Source: Pseudaquabacterium pictum
Lineage (GTDB): Bacteria; Pseudomonadota; Gammaproteobacteria; Burkholderiales; Burkholderiaceae_C
Length of the DNA: 64,000 bases
NCBI RefSeq assembly: GCF_005403045.1
Contig: NZ_BJCL01000008.1
Span: forward strand, 62,001-126,000
Direction of reading: 5' to 3'
Under the pieces are notes generated by a model that did not search any database, was not told the DNA's origin, and was given only the letters and a program-made list of their open reading frames with translations. The position numbers and the translations under genes are program-made. Below, in pieces: positions 42,423 to 51,497 of the stretch. The first letter of the stretch is position 1, and each line of letters begins with the position of its first letter.

Positions 42423-44749
42423 GTGCCGCAGATCCGGGCCCCGGGCACGGCGGCGGGCGTGCGCAGCCAGGGCAGGGGCGGGGTGCTGCGCTGCCCGATC
42501 CAGGCCAGCAACTCCGGCAGCGGCATCGGCCGGGCGAACAGGTAGCCCTGCACCTCGTCACAGCCCAGCTCGTGCAGCAGGATGGCCTGCTGCAGCGTCT
42601 CCACGCCCTCGGCCACCACCGTCATGCCGATCTGGTGGCCCAGCGGCACCACCAGGCTGGCGATGCGGGCGCCCGGCCCGCAAGTCTCCAGCCGCTGCAC
42701 GAAGGCACGGTCGATCTTCAGCCGGTGGGCCGGGATCTGGTCGAGGTAGGACAGCGACGAGAAGCCGGTGCCGAAGTCGTCGATGGCCAGGCTGATCCCC
42801 AGCGAGCGCAGGGTGCGCAGCACGTCGATGACGGCATCCTGGCCGATCAGCGCCACGCTCTCGGTGACTTCCAGTTCCAGGTCGGCGGCGGCCATGCCGG
42901 TGGTGGCCAGCGCCTCCAGCACCTTCTGCACGAAGTCGGGCTGCATGAACTGGCTGACGGTCACGTTGACAGCCACATGCAAGCCGGTGTGACCGGCCTC
43001 CTTCAGCGTCTTCAGGGCCTGCAGCGCGGTCTGCAGCGCCCAGCTGCCCATCGGCAGGATCAGGCCGGACTGCTCGGCCAGCGGAATGAACCGGTCGGGC
43101 GGCACCACGGTGCCGTCGGCCTGGCGCCAGCGCATCAGCGCTTCCATGCCGACCAGGCGGCCGCTGGCCAGATCGAACTTGGGCTGGTAGGCCAGCGACA
43201 GCGCACCGCTGTCCACGGCCTCGTGCAGGGCATGCAGCAGCCGCGTGCGCTGCTCGGCGGCATCACTGAGTTCGGGCCGGTAGACCTCGCTCTGGCCCAG
43301 CCCGCGCCCCTTGGCGCGCTTGAGGGCGATGGTCGCCTTCTTCAGCCACACGCTGCCATCGACCGGGCCGAGCAGCCGGCCATGCAGCCAGCCGATGCAG
43401 GCCGACAGCGGCACCGACTTGTGGCAGCGGCCCGCGGCTGGCGACACCGCCTCGCGCAGCAGCTTCTCGTGCAGGGCGTTCTCCGGCCCCAGCACGCCGA
43501 AGGTGTTGCCACCGACACGGGCCAGGAAGCCCCGCGGCCCGGTCACCTGGGCCAGGCGCTCGCACAGGTCCTTCAGGACCTGGTCGCCGGCCTGGTGGCC
43601 CAGCATGTCGTTCATCTCGGCGAACTGGTCGATGTCCACCAGCGCCAGCACCTGGTCACTGGCGTAGCCGGTGCTCTGCAGCTCGTCGATGCGCTTGCAC
43701 AGCGCCAGCTGGTTGGCCACGCCCAGCTGCTTGTCGACATAGGCCGAGTCGCGCAGGCGTTGCAGCAGGCCGATGTTGTCGGCACACACGGTGATGTTGG
43801 CGCAGAACACATCCAGCAGATGGCGGTGGGTCTCGTCCAGCGGACCGGGCAGCGCCACATAGGCGGCGGTGTCGTGGCCGTGGGCACCCTGGAAGAACAG
43901 TGCCATCTCCCTGGGCCGCAGGACGTTGCGCCGCTCGGCCAGGCACTGCTGCAGGCAATCGGCCACCCCGGCGTCGGCCAGCTGGGCCGCGCACTGGTTG
44001 ACAAGGTGGCTGAACGGTCCGGCCGCGGCGATGACGGTGAAATCGGCGTCGCCTGCGGGCGGGGCGCCTGCACCGGGTGCGGCGGCACTGTCGGCCGCCT
44101 GCGCCCGCACGCAGACCAGGCCCTGCACCTCGATGTGCATCAGGCTGGCCAGCTGCAGGATGATGCCTTCGGCGAACGACGCCATGCCGGTCTCGGCGAT
44201 GAAGGCGCGGCTGGCGCGGATCACCTTCTCCAGGCCGGCCCGGCTGACATCCAGCCGGTGCAGCTGGTCGTAGCAGCGCAGGGCGCCGAGCAGTGACACA
44301 TGCAGCCGGCCGCGGGTCAGCTCGCTCTTGGTGCGGTAGTCGTTGATGTCGTAACGCTCGATCGTCTCGATCTCCGGCGCCATGCCGGGCTGCCCGGTGC
44401 GCAGGATGATGCGCAGCTTGTGCAGGCCCAGTTCCTGGCGGGCCTTGGCCACCAGCTGCAGTCCCGCGTCGTCGCACTCCATCACCACATCGACCAGGGC
44501 CACGGCGATGTCGGGCTCGGCTTGCAGCACTGCCAGCCCTTCGGCGGCCGAGTGGGCATGCAGCAGTTCCAGCGGACGGCCGTCGGCCAGCAGGCCGCGC
44601 AGGGCGAAGCGGGTGGCCGCATGCACGTCGGCATCGTCGTCGACCACCAGCACCCGCCATGGCCGCAGCCCGGCCGCCGGCCCAGCGGGCTGCGCCGGCG
44701 CAGGCGTCGGCAGTTCGTCGACGAACTGGAGCAGGTCGTTGTGGTTCAT
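42419..44749 (-). CDS. REC-DUF3369-GGDEF-EAL response regulator, predicted c-di-GMP phosphodiesterase
   Basis: This protein has about 776 residues. The receiver domain (about 38-160) has acidic VVDDDADVH, phospho-Asp in VALVDVVME, Thr in ILRTGQPG and Lys in YRTKSELT, all intact. A DUF3369-like region follows (about 165-320). The GGDEF domain (about 345-500) has GGNTF in place of GG(D/E)EF, so it is probably not a cyclase. The EAL domain (about 515-765) keeps MEALMRW, LELEVTES, IDDFGTGFSS, LKIDRAFV and AEGVE, so phosphodiesterase activity is expected. The start is MNHNDLLQF. It is the first gene of an overlapping operon with a LivK-like lipoprotein and a histidine kinase. Confidence 0.92.
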   Translation of the reverse strand: MNHNDLLQFVDELPTPAPAQPAGPAAGLRPWRVLVVDDDADVHAATRFALRGLLADGRPLELLHAHSAAEGLAVLQAEPDIAVALVDVVMECDDAGLQLVAKARQELGLHKLRIILRTGQPGMAPEIETIERYDINDYRTKSELTRGRLHVSLLGALRCYDQLHRLDVSRAGLEKVIRASRAFIAETGMASFAEGIILQLASLMHIEVQGLVCVRAQAADSAAAPGAGAPPAGDADFTVIAAAGPFSHLVNQCAAQLADAGVADCLQQCLAERRNVLRPREMALFFQGAHGHDTAAYVALPGPLDETHRHLLDVFCANITVCADNIGLLQRLRDSAYVDKQLGVANQLALCKRIDELQSTGYASDQVLALVDIDQFAEMNDMLGHQAGDQVLKDLCERLAQVTGPRGFLARVGGNTFGVLGPENALHEKLLREAVSPAAGRCHKSVPLSACIGWLHGRLLGPVDGSVWLKKATIALKRAKGRGLGQSEVYRPELSDAAEQRTRLLHALHEAVDSGALSLAYQPKFDLASGRLVGMEALMRWRQADGTVVPPDRFIPLAEQSGLILPMGSWALQTALQALKTLKEAGHTGLHVAVNVTVSQFMQPDFVQKVLEALATTGMAAADLELEVTESVALIGQDAVIDVLRTLRSLGISLAIDDFGTGFSSLSYLDQIPAHRLKIDRAFVQRLETCGPGARIASLVVPLGHQIGMTVVAEGVETLQQAILLHELGCDEVQGYLFARPMPLPELLAWIGQRSTPPLPWLRTPAAVPGARICGT

Positions 44750-45218
44750 CGCGGGCTGGGCGCACGACACGCCCCGTCAACCGGGTCAATCGCGCCGGGC
44801 GGACCCTGCCGCGCTCAGCGCCCGGTGGACCAGCCTCGACGTGCTTACGGGCTTTTTCGGCCGCTGGGCGACGAAGCTTGAGCTTGGGGGCGGCGGTGTG
44901 CGATCGGCCGAGCGTGGCGCGGGTCGCGATGCATCCCCACCCACGGCCGTGATCCCACATGCCGAAACAGGCAAGTCCGGCAATGGATGCACGGCAGCGG
45001 CCGCCAAGATCTGTTCGGGCGTCACAGTCTGGGCGCCAGCACCTTGGACGCCAGGGGGGATCGGGATGTGCTGGGACAACACCTCGCCGATGGCGATGTC
45101 AGCACGGCCACCAACGACAGCAACGGCATGATCGTGAACCCGTGCCGTCGGATCAACGACACTTGTGCCGTTGGCCCGTTGACCAGCGGCCGAGGACGGC
45201 ACGACCGAGAGCACCGAC
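44750..45218. other. 469-bp region without a convincing gene
   Basis: The first 100 bp probably carry the promoter of the leftward signalling operon. From about 44880 the composition changes: less G/C at third positions and more CTC/GAC-type codon patterns in every frame. A minus-strand frame of 184 codons is open across 44786-45340, and a plus-strand frame of 99 codons across 44987-45286. Neither resembles a known protein or has a ribosome site. It may be the remnant of transferred DNA that also brought in the next gene. Confidence 0.45.
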
Positions 45219-45791
45219 ATGACTGCACCGCGCCCGACCAGCCCACGCATCCAGCCGATCAACCTCGACGAGGTCAAGGATCCTGAACTCGCCGAGACGC
45301 TGGCCGGTGCATTGACGCTCGACGGGCGGCCTTTGAACATCTTCGGGGTGCTCGGTCACCATCCGAAGCTCCTCAAGCGGTTCAACCTGATGGGCGGTTT
45401 CATCCTCAACAAGGGACTGCTGCCCGAACGTGAACGCGAGCTCGTGATCCTCCGGATCGGCTGGAACGCCAACGCTGTCTACGAGTTTGGACAGCACACC
45501 GTCATCGGGCTGCGGTGCGGCCTGACCGACGCTGAGATCGCAGCATTGACCAAGGCACCCGACGTCCATGGCTGGAGTGCCGACGACCGCGCCCTGATCG
45601 CCATGGCCGACGAACTGGCGGCCGATGACTGCGTCACCGATGCGACCTGGGCCACGCTGGCAGTGCGGTGGAACGACGCCGAACTCATCGAACTGCTCGT
45701 CGTCGCCGGTTTCTACCGACTCGTATCGGGGTTTCTCAACAGCGCCGGTGTGCAACTCGACAGCGGCGTCCCCGGCTTCCCAGCCGCCTGA
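45219..45791 (+). CDS. Carboxymuconolactone decarboxylase (AhpD-like) family protein
   Basis: This 190-residue all-helical protein resembles the CMD/AhpD family. It shows LLKRFNLMGGFILNKGLLPERERELVILRIGWNANAVYEFGQHT. In AhpD proteins a CxxC pair does redox chemistry; here that position has no Cys pair, so peroxidase activity is unlikely. The carboxylase-like members of this type are of unknown function. Leucine is mostly CTC here, whereas neighbours use CTG, and the protein reads like actinobacterial homologues. This supports recent transfer. No strong ribosome site precedes the ATG. Stands alone, upstream of a tRNA-Ile2 gene in the opposite direction. Confidence 0.87.
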   Translation: MTAPRPTSPRIQPINLDEVKDPELAETLAGALTLDGRPLNIFGVLGHHPKLLKRFNLMGGFILNKGLLPERERELVILRIGWNANAVYEFGQHTVIGLRCGLTDAEIAALTKAPDVHGWSADDRALIAMADELAADDCVTDATWATLAVRWNDAELIELLVVAGFYRLVSGFLNSAGVQLDSGVPGFPAA

Positions 45792-46059
45792 CGTCTCTCG
45801 GTGCCGGTGCGCCAAGGCGCCCAACCCATCCGTCGCCAGCACATGGGCCGTGCATCCAGCCGATGGATAGAGGCCATCCACGCCGAATGACCCTGGGGGA
45901 TGCAGGAGACGCACGCCCGCTGGTCCGTCCGTCGTCGAGTGATCTGGTCACCGCTCTGGCGGCAACGCGTTCGGCGGGTGGACATCCGGCACCAGCGGCC
46001 CAAGCGCGAAGGGATGGCCGGTTTGCACAGGCGCTTCAGGGCCGACCTGCAGCCTGGAT
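45792..46059. other. 268-bp non-coding stretch up to the tRNA gene
   Basis: It has the same atypical composition as the preceding gene. No terminator, integrase fragment or direct repeat of the tRNA end was seen. It stops abruptly at the CCA end of the tRNA-Ile2 gene. Confidence 0.45.
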
Positions 46060-46136
46060 TGGTAGGCCGTGTTGGACTTGAACCAACGACCAAAGGATTA
46101 TGAGTCCTCTGCTCTGACCAACTGAGCTAACGGCCC
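46060..46136 (-). tRNA. ileX: tRNA-Ile2 (anticodon CAU, lysidine-modified)
   Basis: This 77-nt cloverleaf has an encoded CCA end. The acceptor stem is GGGCCGT/ACGGCCT, D-stem GCTC/GAGC, anticodon loop CTCATAA and T-stem GTTGG/CCAAC. The anticodon CAU could mean Met, but C4-G69 and C5-G68 in the acceptor stem are the pairs TilS uses to recognise tRNA-Ile2, and the variable region TGGTC matches E. coli Ile2. The first pair is G1-U72, an oddity because C72 is usual. Confidence 0.85.
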
Positions 46137-46176
46137 GCTGCACATACACCAGCAGAGGCGCGATTGTAGGAGCCGC

Positions 46177-47205
46177 CTACTTGGGCACCGACAGCGCGTT
46201 GCCCACCAGCCGGGCGGTGATGTCCACCAGCTGGATCATGCGGTCGTAGGCCATGCGGGTGGGGCCGATCACCCCCAGCGTGCCGACGATGCGGCCGTCC
46301 ACCTCGTACGGTGCCGAGACGATGCTCAGCTCTTCATACGGCACCACGCCGCTCTCGCCGCCGATGTAGATGCGCACGCCATCGGCCAGGCTGCTGTTCT
46401 CCAGCAGGCGCATCAGTTCGGTCTTCTGCTCGAACAGGTCGAACAGCTTGCGCAGGCTGCCCAGATCGTTGCCGAAGTCCTGCACGCCCAGCAGGTTGCG
46501 CTCGCCCGAGACCACCAGCTGCTCGGCATTGGCGGCCATGGCATCGGTGCCGGCTTGCACCGCGGCCTGCATCAGCGCCGCGATCTCGCCGCGCAGCGCC
46601 TCCACCTCGTGCTTCAGCCGGTTGCGCACTTCGTCGATGGCCAGACCGGCGTAGTGGGTGTTGATGTAGTTGGTGGCCTCCACCAGCTCGCTCTGGGTGT
46701 GGTCGCGGGCGGTGAAGATCACCCGGTTCTGCACGTCGCCGTCGGGCGAGACCAGGATCACCAGCACCCGCCGCTCGCCCAGCCGCAGGAACTCGATGTG
46801 GTGGAACACGCTGGCGCGCTTGGGTGCCGTCACCACGCCGACGAAGTGGCTCAGGTTGCTCAGCAGGTGGGCCGCCTGGGCGATCACCCGCTGCGGCTGG
46901 TCGGGCTGCAACTGCTCGCGCACGCCGGCCATCTCGGGCGGGGTGTGGTGGATGTCCACCGGCCGCGCGGTCAGCATGGTGTCGACGAATAGTCGGTAGC
47001 CGCGCGCCGTGGGGATGCGCCCGGCGCTGGTGTGCGGGCTGGCGATCAGGCCCAGGTCTTCCAGGTCGGCCATCACGTTGCGGATGGTCGCCGGCGACAG
47101 CTCCAGCCCCGAGGCCCGCGACAGCGTGCGTGACCCCACCGGCTGGCCATCGGCGATGTAGCGTTCGACCAGGGTTTTCAGCAGGCTGCGGGCGCGGTCG
47201 TCCAT
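46177..47205 (-). CDS. hrcA: HrcA, heat-shock repressor
   Basis: This 342-residue repressor normally binds the CIRCE element upstream of groE/dnaK operons. The N-terminal winged helix shows [26 protein letters not shown] and [18 protein letters not shown]. The GAF-like middle and C-terminal [40 protein letters not shown] follow, all typical. I saw no CIRCE inverted repeat upstream. A TACAAT box lies 35 nt before the ATG on the minus strand. The gene is divergent from nadK. Confidence 0.96.
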   Translation of the reverse strand: MDDRARSLLKTLVERYIADGQPVGSRTLSRASGLELSPATIRNVMADLEDLGLIASPHTSAGRIPTARGYRLFVDTMLTARPVDIHHTPPEMAGVREQLQPDQPQRVIAQAAHLLSNLSHFVGVVTAPKRASVFHHIEFLRLGERRVLVILVSPDGDVQNRVIFTARDHTQSELVEATNYINTHYAGLAIDEVRNRLKHEVEALRGEIAALMQAAVQAGTDAMAANAEQLVVSGERNLLGVQDFGNDLGSLRKLFDLFEQKTELMRLLENSSLADGVRIYIGGESGVVPYEELSIVSAPYEVDGRIVGTLGVIGPTRMAYDRMIQLVDITARLVGNALSVPK

Positions 47206-47239
47206 GGGGTGGTGGTTGGAGGATGGGCCTCGAATTTTC

Positions 47240-47304
47240 ATTGTACGGACAGGGACTTGGACACTCTGCCGCCACCCGTGCAAACACAGGCCCTGTGGTG
47301 TAAT
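47240..47304. promoter_or_regulatory. Divergent -10 elements for hrcA and nadK
   Basis: TACAAT on the minus strand (47245-47240) suits hrcA. TGTAAT on the plus strand (47299-47304) lies 7 nt before the nadK ATG and would give a nearly leaderless mRNA; no ribosome site precedes that ATG. Neither has a convincing -35 hexamer. The palindrome ACAGGCCCTGT lies at 47286-47296. Confidence 0.4.
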
Positions 47305-47311
47305 TCCCGGC

Positions 47312-48187
47312 ATGGCCCGCCGTTTCCAACATGCAGCGCTGGTCGGCAAATACCAGGCCGACGGCATCCGGCCGCTGCTGCAGGAAATCGCCCACTTTCT
47401 GGTGCGCCAGGGGTTGGAAGTCTCGTTCGAGCACCACACCGCGGCCAGCACCGGCGTGACGGATTTCGACGCGCTCACCATCGACCAGATCGGTCAGCAC
47501 TGCGACCTGGCCGTGGTGGTGGGCGGTGACGGCACCATGCTGGGCATCGCCCGCGAGCTGGCCCGCCACAACCTGCCGCTGGTGGGCATCAACCAGGGCC
47601 GGCTGGGCTTCATCACCGATGTGCCGATCGGCCAGTACCGCGAGGCCCTGGCGCCGATGATCGCTGGCGATTACGAAGAAGACTTCCGCGCCATGCTGGA
47701 AGGCGAGGTCTGGCGCGATGGCGAGCGCATCTTCGAGGGCCTGTCGCTGAACGACGTGGTGGTCAGCCGCGGCGCCACCGCCAGCATGGTCGAGCTGCGG
47801 GTGGACATCGGCGATGAATTCATCGCCAACCTGCGTGCCGATGGCCTGATCCTGGCCTCGCCCACCGGCAGCACCGCTTATTCGCTGTCGGCCGGCGGGC
47901 CCATCCTGCACCCCGGCATCGCCGGCTGGGTGCTGGTGCCCATCGCCAGCCACACGCTGAGCAACCGGCCCATCGTGCTGCCCGACAGCGGCCCGGTGCG
48001 CATCACCGTGGTGGCCGGGCGCGATGCCTCGGCCAACTTCGACATGCAGGGCATCGCCAGCCTGCTGCATGGCGATCAGGTGCGGGTGCAGCGCTCGGCC
48101 CACAAGGTGCGCTTCCTGCACCCACGTGGCTGGAGCTACTACGCCACGCTGCGCAGAAAGCTGCGCTGGTATGACGGTGTGGTCTGA
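47312..48187 (+). CDS. nadK: NAD kinase
   Basis: NadK phosphorylates NAD to NADP. The 291-residue protein has the GGDGT motif ([11 protein letters not shown], near residue 72), then [21 protein letters not shown] and the Gly-rich [16 protein letters not shown] (near 190). These cover both the ATP and NAD sites. The start [15 protein letters not shown] is the first family-like residue after the divergent hrcA gene. recN follows after 2 nt, a conserved nadK-recN pairing in beta-proteobacteria. Confidence 0.97.
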   Translation: MARRFQHAALVGKYQADGIRPLLQEIAHFLVRQGLEVSFEHHTAASTGVTDFDALTIDQIGQHCDLAVVVGGDGTMLGIARELARHNLPLVGINQGRLGFITDVPIGQYREALAPMIAGDYEEDFRAMLEGEVWRDGERIFEGLSLNDVVVSRGATASMVELRVDIGDEFIANLRADGLILASPTGSTAYSLSAGGPILHPGIAGWVLVPIASHTLSNRPIVLPDSGPVRITVVAGRDASANFDMQGIASLLHGDQVRVQRSAHKVRFLHPRGWSYYATLRRKLRWYDGVV

Positions 48188-48189
48188 GC

Positions 48190-49911
48190 ATGCTGCGCCG
48201 CCTTGCCCTCCGAGATTTCGTCATCGTGCCCGCGCTGGAGCTCGACTTCCACGCCGGCTTTTCTGTGCTGACCGGCGAGACCGGCGCGGGCAAGTCCATC
48301 CTGGTCGATGCGCTGCAACTGGCGCTGGGCAGCCGGGGCGATGCCGGCGTGGTGCGCGAAGGCGCTGCCCGCGCCGAGATCACCGCCGAGTTCGACAGCC
48401 CGCCCACACTGGCCACCTGGCTGGACGACGCCGGCTTCCAGGGCGACGACCCCGGCAGCCTGCTGTTGCGCCGCACCGTCGACGCCCAGGGCAAGAGCCG
48501 CGCCTGGATCAACGGCAGCGCCGCCACCGTCACCCAGCTGCGCGAGGCGGCCGACCACCTGCTGGACATCCACGGCCAGCATGCCTGGCAGAGCCTCACC
48601 CGGCCGGCGGCCACACGGGCCTTGCTCGACAGCCAGGCCGGCATCGACACCACCACGCTGGTGCAGCTGTTCAACACCCGCAAGGCCGCGGCCGATGCGC
48701 TGGACCGCGCCCGCGAGCGCAGCGACGAGCTGCTGCGCGAGCGCGAGCGCCTGGCCTGGCAGATCGGTGAGCTGGACAAGCTGGCGCCCGACGACGGCGA
48801 GTGGGCCGAGCTGTCGGCCGAGCACCAGCGCCTGGCCCATGCCCAGGCGCTGATCGACGGCGCCCGCGGCGCCCTGCAGGCGGTGGCCGAGGCCGACGAG
48901 GCCCATGCCGAGGGCCTGACCGCCCAGGCCATCGACGCCCTGGCCGACGTGGCCGACCACGACCCGCGCATCGCGCCCATCCTGGAAGCCCTGCACGGCG
49001 CCCAGGCCCAGCTGCAGGATGCCGCCCACGCGCTGAATGCCTACCTGGGCCGCGCCGATCTCGACCCGCAGCGCCTGGCCGAATTGGACGAGCGCATGGC
49101 CGCCTGGATGGGCCTGGCCCGCCGCTACCGCCGCCCGCCGGCGGAGCTGCCGGCCCTGCTGGCGCAGTGGCGCGCCGAGCTGGCCCAGCTGGACGCCGCC
49201 ACCGACACCGCAGCGCTCGAGGCCGCGCTGGCCGAGGCCGACCGCCATCACCAGGCAGAAGCAAAACGCGTCAGCGCCGCCCGCGCCCAGGCCGCCGGCC
49301 CGCTGGGCGCCCAGGTCAGCCAGGCGATGCAGGGCCTGGGCATGGCCGGTGGCCGGTTCGAGGTGGCACTGCAGCCGCTGGCCGCACCGCAAAGCCAGGG
49401 GCTGGAGACGGTGGAGTTCCTGGTTGCCGGGCATGCCGGCAGCACGCCGCGGCCGCTGGCCAAGGTGGCCTCGGGCGGTGAGCTGTCGCGCCTGGCCTTG
49501 GCGATCGCCGTCACCACCGCCCAGGCCTCGGCCGACGGCGCCGGCACGCTGATCTTCGACGAGATCGACGCCGGCATCGGCGGCGCCGTGGGCGACACCG
49601 TCGGTGCGCTGATGAAGCAGCTGGGCCGCCAGCGCCAGGTGCTGGCCGTCACCCACCTGGCCCAGGTGGCCGCCTGCGCCGACCACCACTACGTCGTCAG
49701 CAAGGCGCTGGGGCCGGATGGCGCCACCACCAGCACCGTGGCCCCGGTGGCCGGCGAGGCCCGCGTGGCCGAGGTGGCCCGCATGCTGGGCGGCGACCGC
49801 CTGGGCAGCACCAGCCTGGCCCATGCCCAGGCCATGCTGCAGCAGGCCGTTCCTCCCGCTGTGGACACACCCACTCCGCCACCGGCGCCACGCCGGCGCA
49901 GCAAGGCATGA
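48190..49911 (+). CDS. recN: RecN, SMC-like DNA repair ATPase
   Basis: RecN acts in double-strand break repair and cohesion of sister DNA. The 573-residue protein has an N-terminal Walker [16 protein letters not shown] (near residue 30), and a long Ala/Arg/Glu-rich coiled-coil middle (about 150-370). Near the C-terminus are the ABC signature [14 protein letters not shown] and Walker [14 protein letters not shown]. The start follows nadK by 2 nt and the end overlaps rapZ by 4 nt. The last 20 residues are Pro-rich. Confidence 0.97.
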   Translation: MLRRLALRDFVIVPALELDFHAGFSVLTGETGAGKSILVDALQLALGSRGDAGVVREGAARAEITAEFDSPPTLATWLDDAGFQGDDPGSLLLRRTVDAQGKSRAWINGSAATVTQLREAADHLLDIHGQHAWQSLTRPAATRALLDSQAGIDTTTLVQLFNTRKAAADALDRARERSDELLRERERLAWQIGELDKLAPDDGEWAELSAEHQRLAHAQALIDGARGALQAVAEADEAHAEGLTAQAIDALADVADHDPRIAPILEALHGAQAQLQDAAHALNAYLGRADLDPQRLAELDERMAAWMGLARRYRRPPAELPALLAQWRAELAQLDAATDTAALEAALAEADRHHQAEAKRVSAARAQAAGPLGAQVSQAMQGLGMAGGRFEVALQPLAAPQSQGLETVEFLVAGHAGSTPRPLAKVASGGELSRLALAIAVTTAQASADGAGTLIFDEIDAGIGGAVGDTVGALMKQLGRQRQVLAVTHLAQVAACADHHYVVSKALGPDGATTSTVAPVAGEARVAEVARMLGGDRLGSTSLAHAQAMLQQAVPPAVDTPTPPPAPRRRSKA

Positions 49912-50825
49912 GCACCATTCCGGGTGATCCGTCCACGCTGCCCGCACCCGGCACCGTGTTGCGCGAGCTGGTGCTGATCACCGGCATCTCGGGCTCGGGC
50001 AAGTCGGTGGCGCTGCATGCGTTGGAGGATGCCGGCTATTTCTGCGTCGACAACCTGCCGCCCGAGCTGCTGCGCGAGTACATGGGCCTGAGCCATCCGC
50101 GCTACACCCAGAAGGTGGCCATCGCGGTGGATGTGCGCACGGCCGGCTCGCTGCCGGTGCTGGTGCCACTGATCGACGAACTGCGCCGTGAAGGCGTGGC
50201 CATCCGCCCGCTGTTCCTCGACGCCAGCACCGACACCCTGGTGCGCCGCTTCTCCGAGACCCGCCGCCCGCACCCGCTGAGCCAGCCCGAGGCCGACGGC
50301 AGCGGGCAGCATGCGCTGATCGAGGCCATCGAGCTGGAACGCCTGATGCTGGCCGAGCTGCGCGAGTTGTCCACCGTCATCGACACCAGCACGCTGCGCC
50401 CGGCCGGCCTGCGCAGCCATGTGCGCGACCTGGTGGCTGCCGCCAACAGCCGCATCACCCTGGTCTTCGAGAGCTTCGCCTTCAAGTACGGTGTGCCGCT
50501 GGATGCCGACTATGTGTTCGATGTGCGGGTGCTGCCCAATCCCTACTACGAGCGTGACCTGCGGGCGCTGACCGGCCGCGATGCGCCGGTGGCGCAATTC
50601 CTGGCCGGCCAGCCCGAGGCGGCGGAGATGTTGTCGCAGATCGAGACCTTCATCCGCCGCTGGCTGCCGGCGCTGGCCACCGACCAACGCGGTTATGTCA
50701 CCGTGGCCATCGGCTGCACCGGTGGCCAGCACCGCTCGGTCTACATGGTCGAGCAGCTGGGCCGGCGGTTTGCCGACCACGGCGCCACCGTGGTGCGCCA
50801 CCGCGAACTGGTGGCCGGCGATTGA
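49908..50825 (+). CDS. rapZ: RapZ, RNase adapter / P-loop protein (YvcJ family)
   Basis: This 305-residue protein has the P-loop [16 protein letters not shown] near residue 27 and [10 protein letters not shown], the RapZ/YvcJ hallmark. The C-terminal domain has [17 protein letters not shown] and [16 protein letters not shown], the phosphate-binding pocket. In E. coli RapZ guides RNase E to the sRNA GlmZ to control glucosamine-6-phosphate synthase. Here the sRNA partner is unknown. It overlaps recN and the LON-domain gene by 4 nt each. Confidence 0.95.
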   Translation: MSTIPGDPSTLPAPGTVLRELVLITGISGSGKSVALHALEDAGYFCVDNLPPELLREYMGLSHPRYTQKVAIAVDVRTAGSLPVLVPLIDELRREGVAIRPLFLDASTDTLVRRFSETRRPHPLSQPEADGSGQHALIEAIELERLMLAELRELSTVIDTSTLRPAGLRSHVRDLVAAANSRITLVFESFAFKYGVPLDADYVFDVRVLPNPYYERDLRALTGRDAPVAQFLAGQPEAAEMLSQIETFIRRWLPALATDQRGYVTVAIGCTGGQHRSVYMVEQLGRRFADHGATVVRHRELVAGD

Positions 50826-51463
50826 CCACCGCCGCCGCACCCCAGGCCGGAGCCGGCCCCTGGACAGCGCTGCCGCTGTTCCCGCTGGGCACGGTGCTGT
50901 TCCCCGGCGGGCTGCTGCCGCTGAAGGTGTTCGAGGCGCGCTACCTCGATCTGGTCAGCCACTGCCTGCGCACCAACGAGCCCTTCGCCGTGGTGCACAT
51001 CCGCCAGGGCAGCGAGCTGCGCGGTGCCGGCAGCGGCAAGACGCTGCTGGAGGCGGTGGGCGTGCTGGCCCACGTGCAGGAGGTGGACGCCGAGCAGCCC
51101 GGCATCCTGCGGGTGCGCTGCACCGGCGGGTTGCGGGTGCACCTGGGCGCCACCCACCAGCGTGACGATGGCCTGTGGCTGGCCGCCGCCACCGCCGGCG
51201 CCCCCGATCCTGCAGTGCCCCTGCCGGCCGAGTTGCAACCGGCTGCCGACGCCCTGGGCCGGGCCATCGAGGCGCTGGACGGCCAGGGCCACCACCCCTT
51301 CCTGCAGCCGCATGCGCTGGACGATGCCGGCTGGGTGGCCAACCGCTGGTGCGAGATCCTGCCGATCTCCGGCGCCGCCAAGCAGCGGCTGATGGCGCTG
51401 GACGAACCGGTGCTGCGCCTGCAGCTGGTGCAGGACTACCTGCAGGGCAAGGGTCTGCTGTAG
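50822..51463 (+). CDS. LON N-terminal (substrate-binding) domain protein
   Basis: This 213-residue stand-alone Lon_substr_bdg (PUA-like) protein opens with [29 protein letters not shown], the family signature, without the ATPase or protease domains of Lon. Function is unknown; it may act as a substrate adaptor. The start is a TTG at 50822 overlapping the rapZ stop, chosen because the conserved region begins 17 residues later and no ATG precedes it. Last gene of the nadK-recN-rapZ run. It converges on mutY with a GC-rich hairpin at the junction. Confidence 0.9.
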   Translation: MTTAAAPQAGAGPWTALPLFPLGTVLFPGGLLPLKVFEARYLDLVSHCLRTNEPFAVVHIRQGSELRGAGSGKTLLEAVGVLAHVQEVDAEQPGILRVRCTGGLRVHLGATHQRDDGLWLAAATAGAPDPAVPLPAELQPAADALGRAIEALDGQGHHPFLQPHALDDAGWVANRWCEILPISGAAKQRLMALDEPVLRLQLVQDYLQGKGLL

Positions 51464-51497
51464 GCCCGCCGCCGGCCTGCCATCAGGCCGGCGGGCC
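51463..51497. terminator. GC-rich hairpin at the LON-domain/mutY convergent junction
   Basis: CCGGCCTG and CAGGCCGG form a stem with loop CCAT, extended by GGCCCG pairing across a small bulge. It overlaps the mutY stop codon. There is no T-run, so efficiency as an intrinsic terminator is uncertain. Confidence 0.45.

Noticed and set aside
39250-42561. A 1103-codon open frame that could suggest a giant kinase fusion.
   Set aside because: Only the part from 41289 downward is the kinase. The upstream portion is an Arg/Pro/Ala-rich shadow of the LivK-like gene in another frame.
44786-45340. A 184-codon minus-strand frame in the foreign patch.
   Set aside because: No homologue recognised, no ribosome site, and it overlaps the start of the CMD-family gene on the other strand. 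Kept only as part of an uncertain region.
46060-46136. Elongator tRNA-Met for the CAU tRNA.
   Set aside because: C4-G69 and C5-G68 and the variable region match tRNA-Ile2, which is read as CAU before lysidine modification. Met is not fully excluded.
47206-47311. A CIRCE operator for HrcA.
   Set aside because: The TTAGCACTC-N9-GAGTGCTAA repeat is not present between hrcA and nadK.
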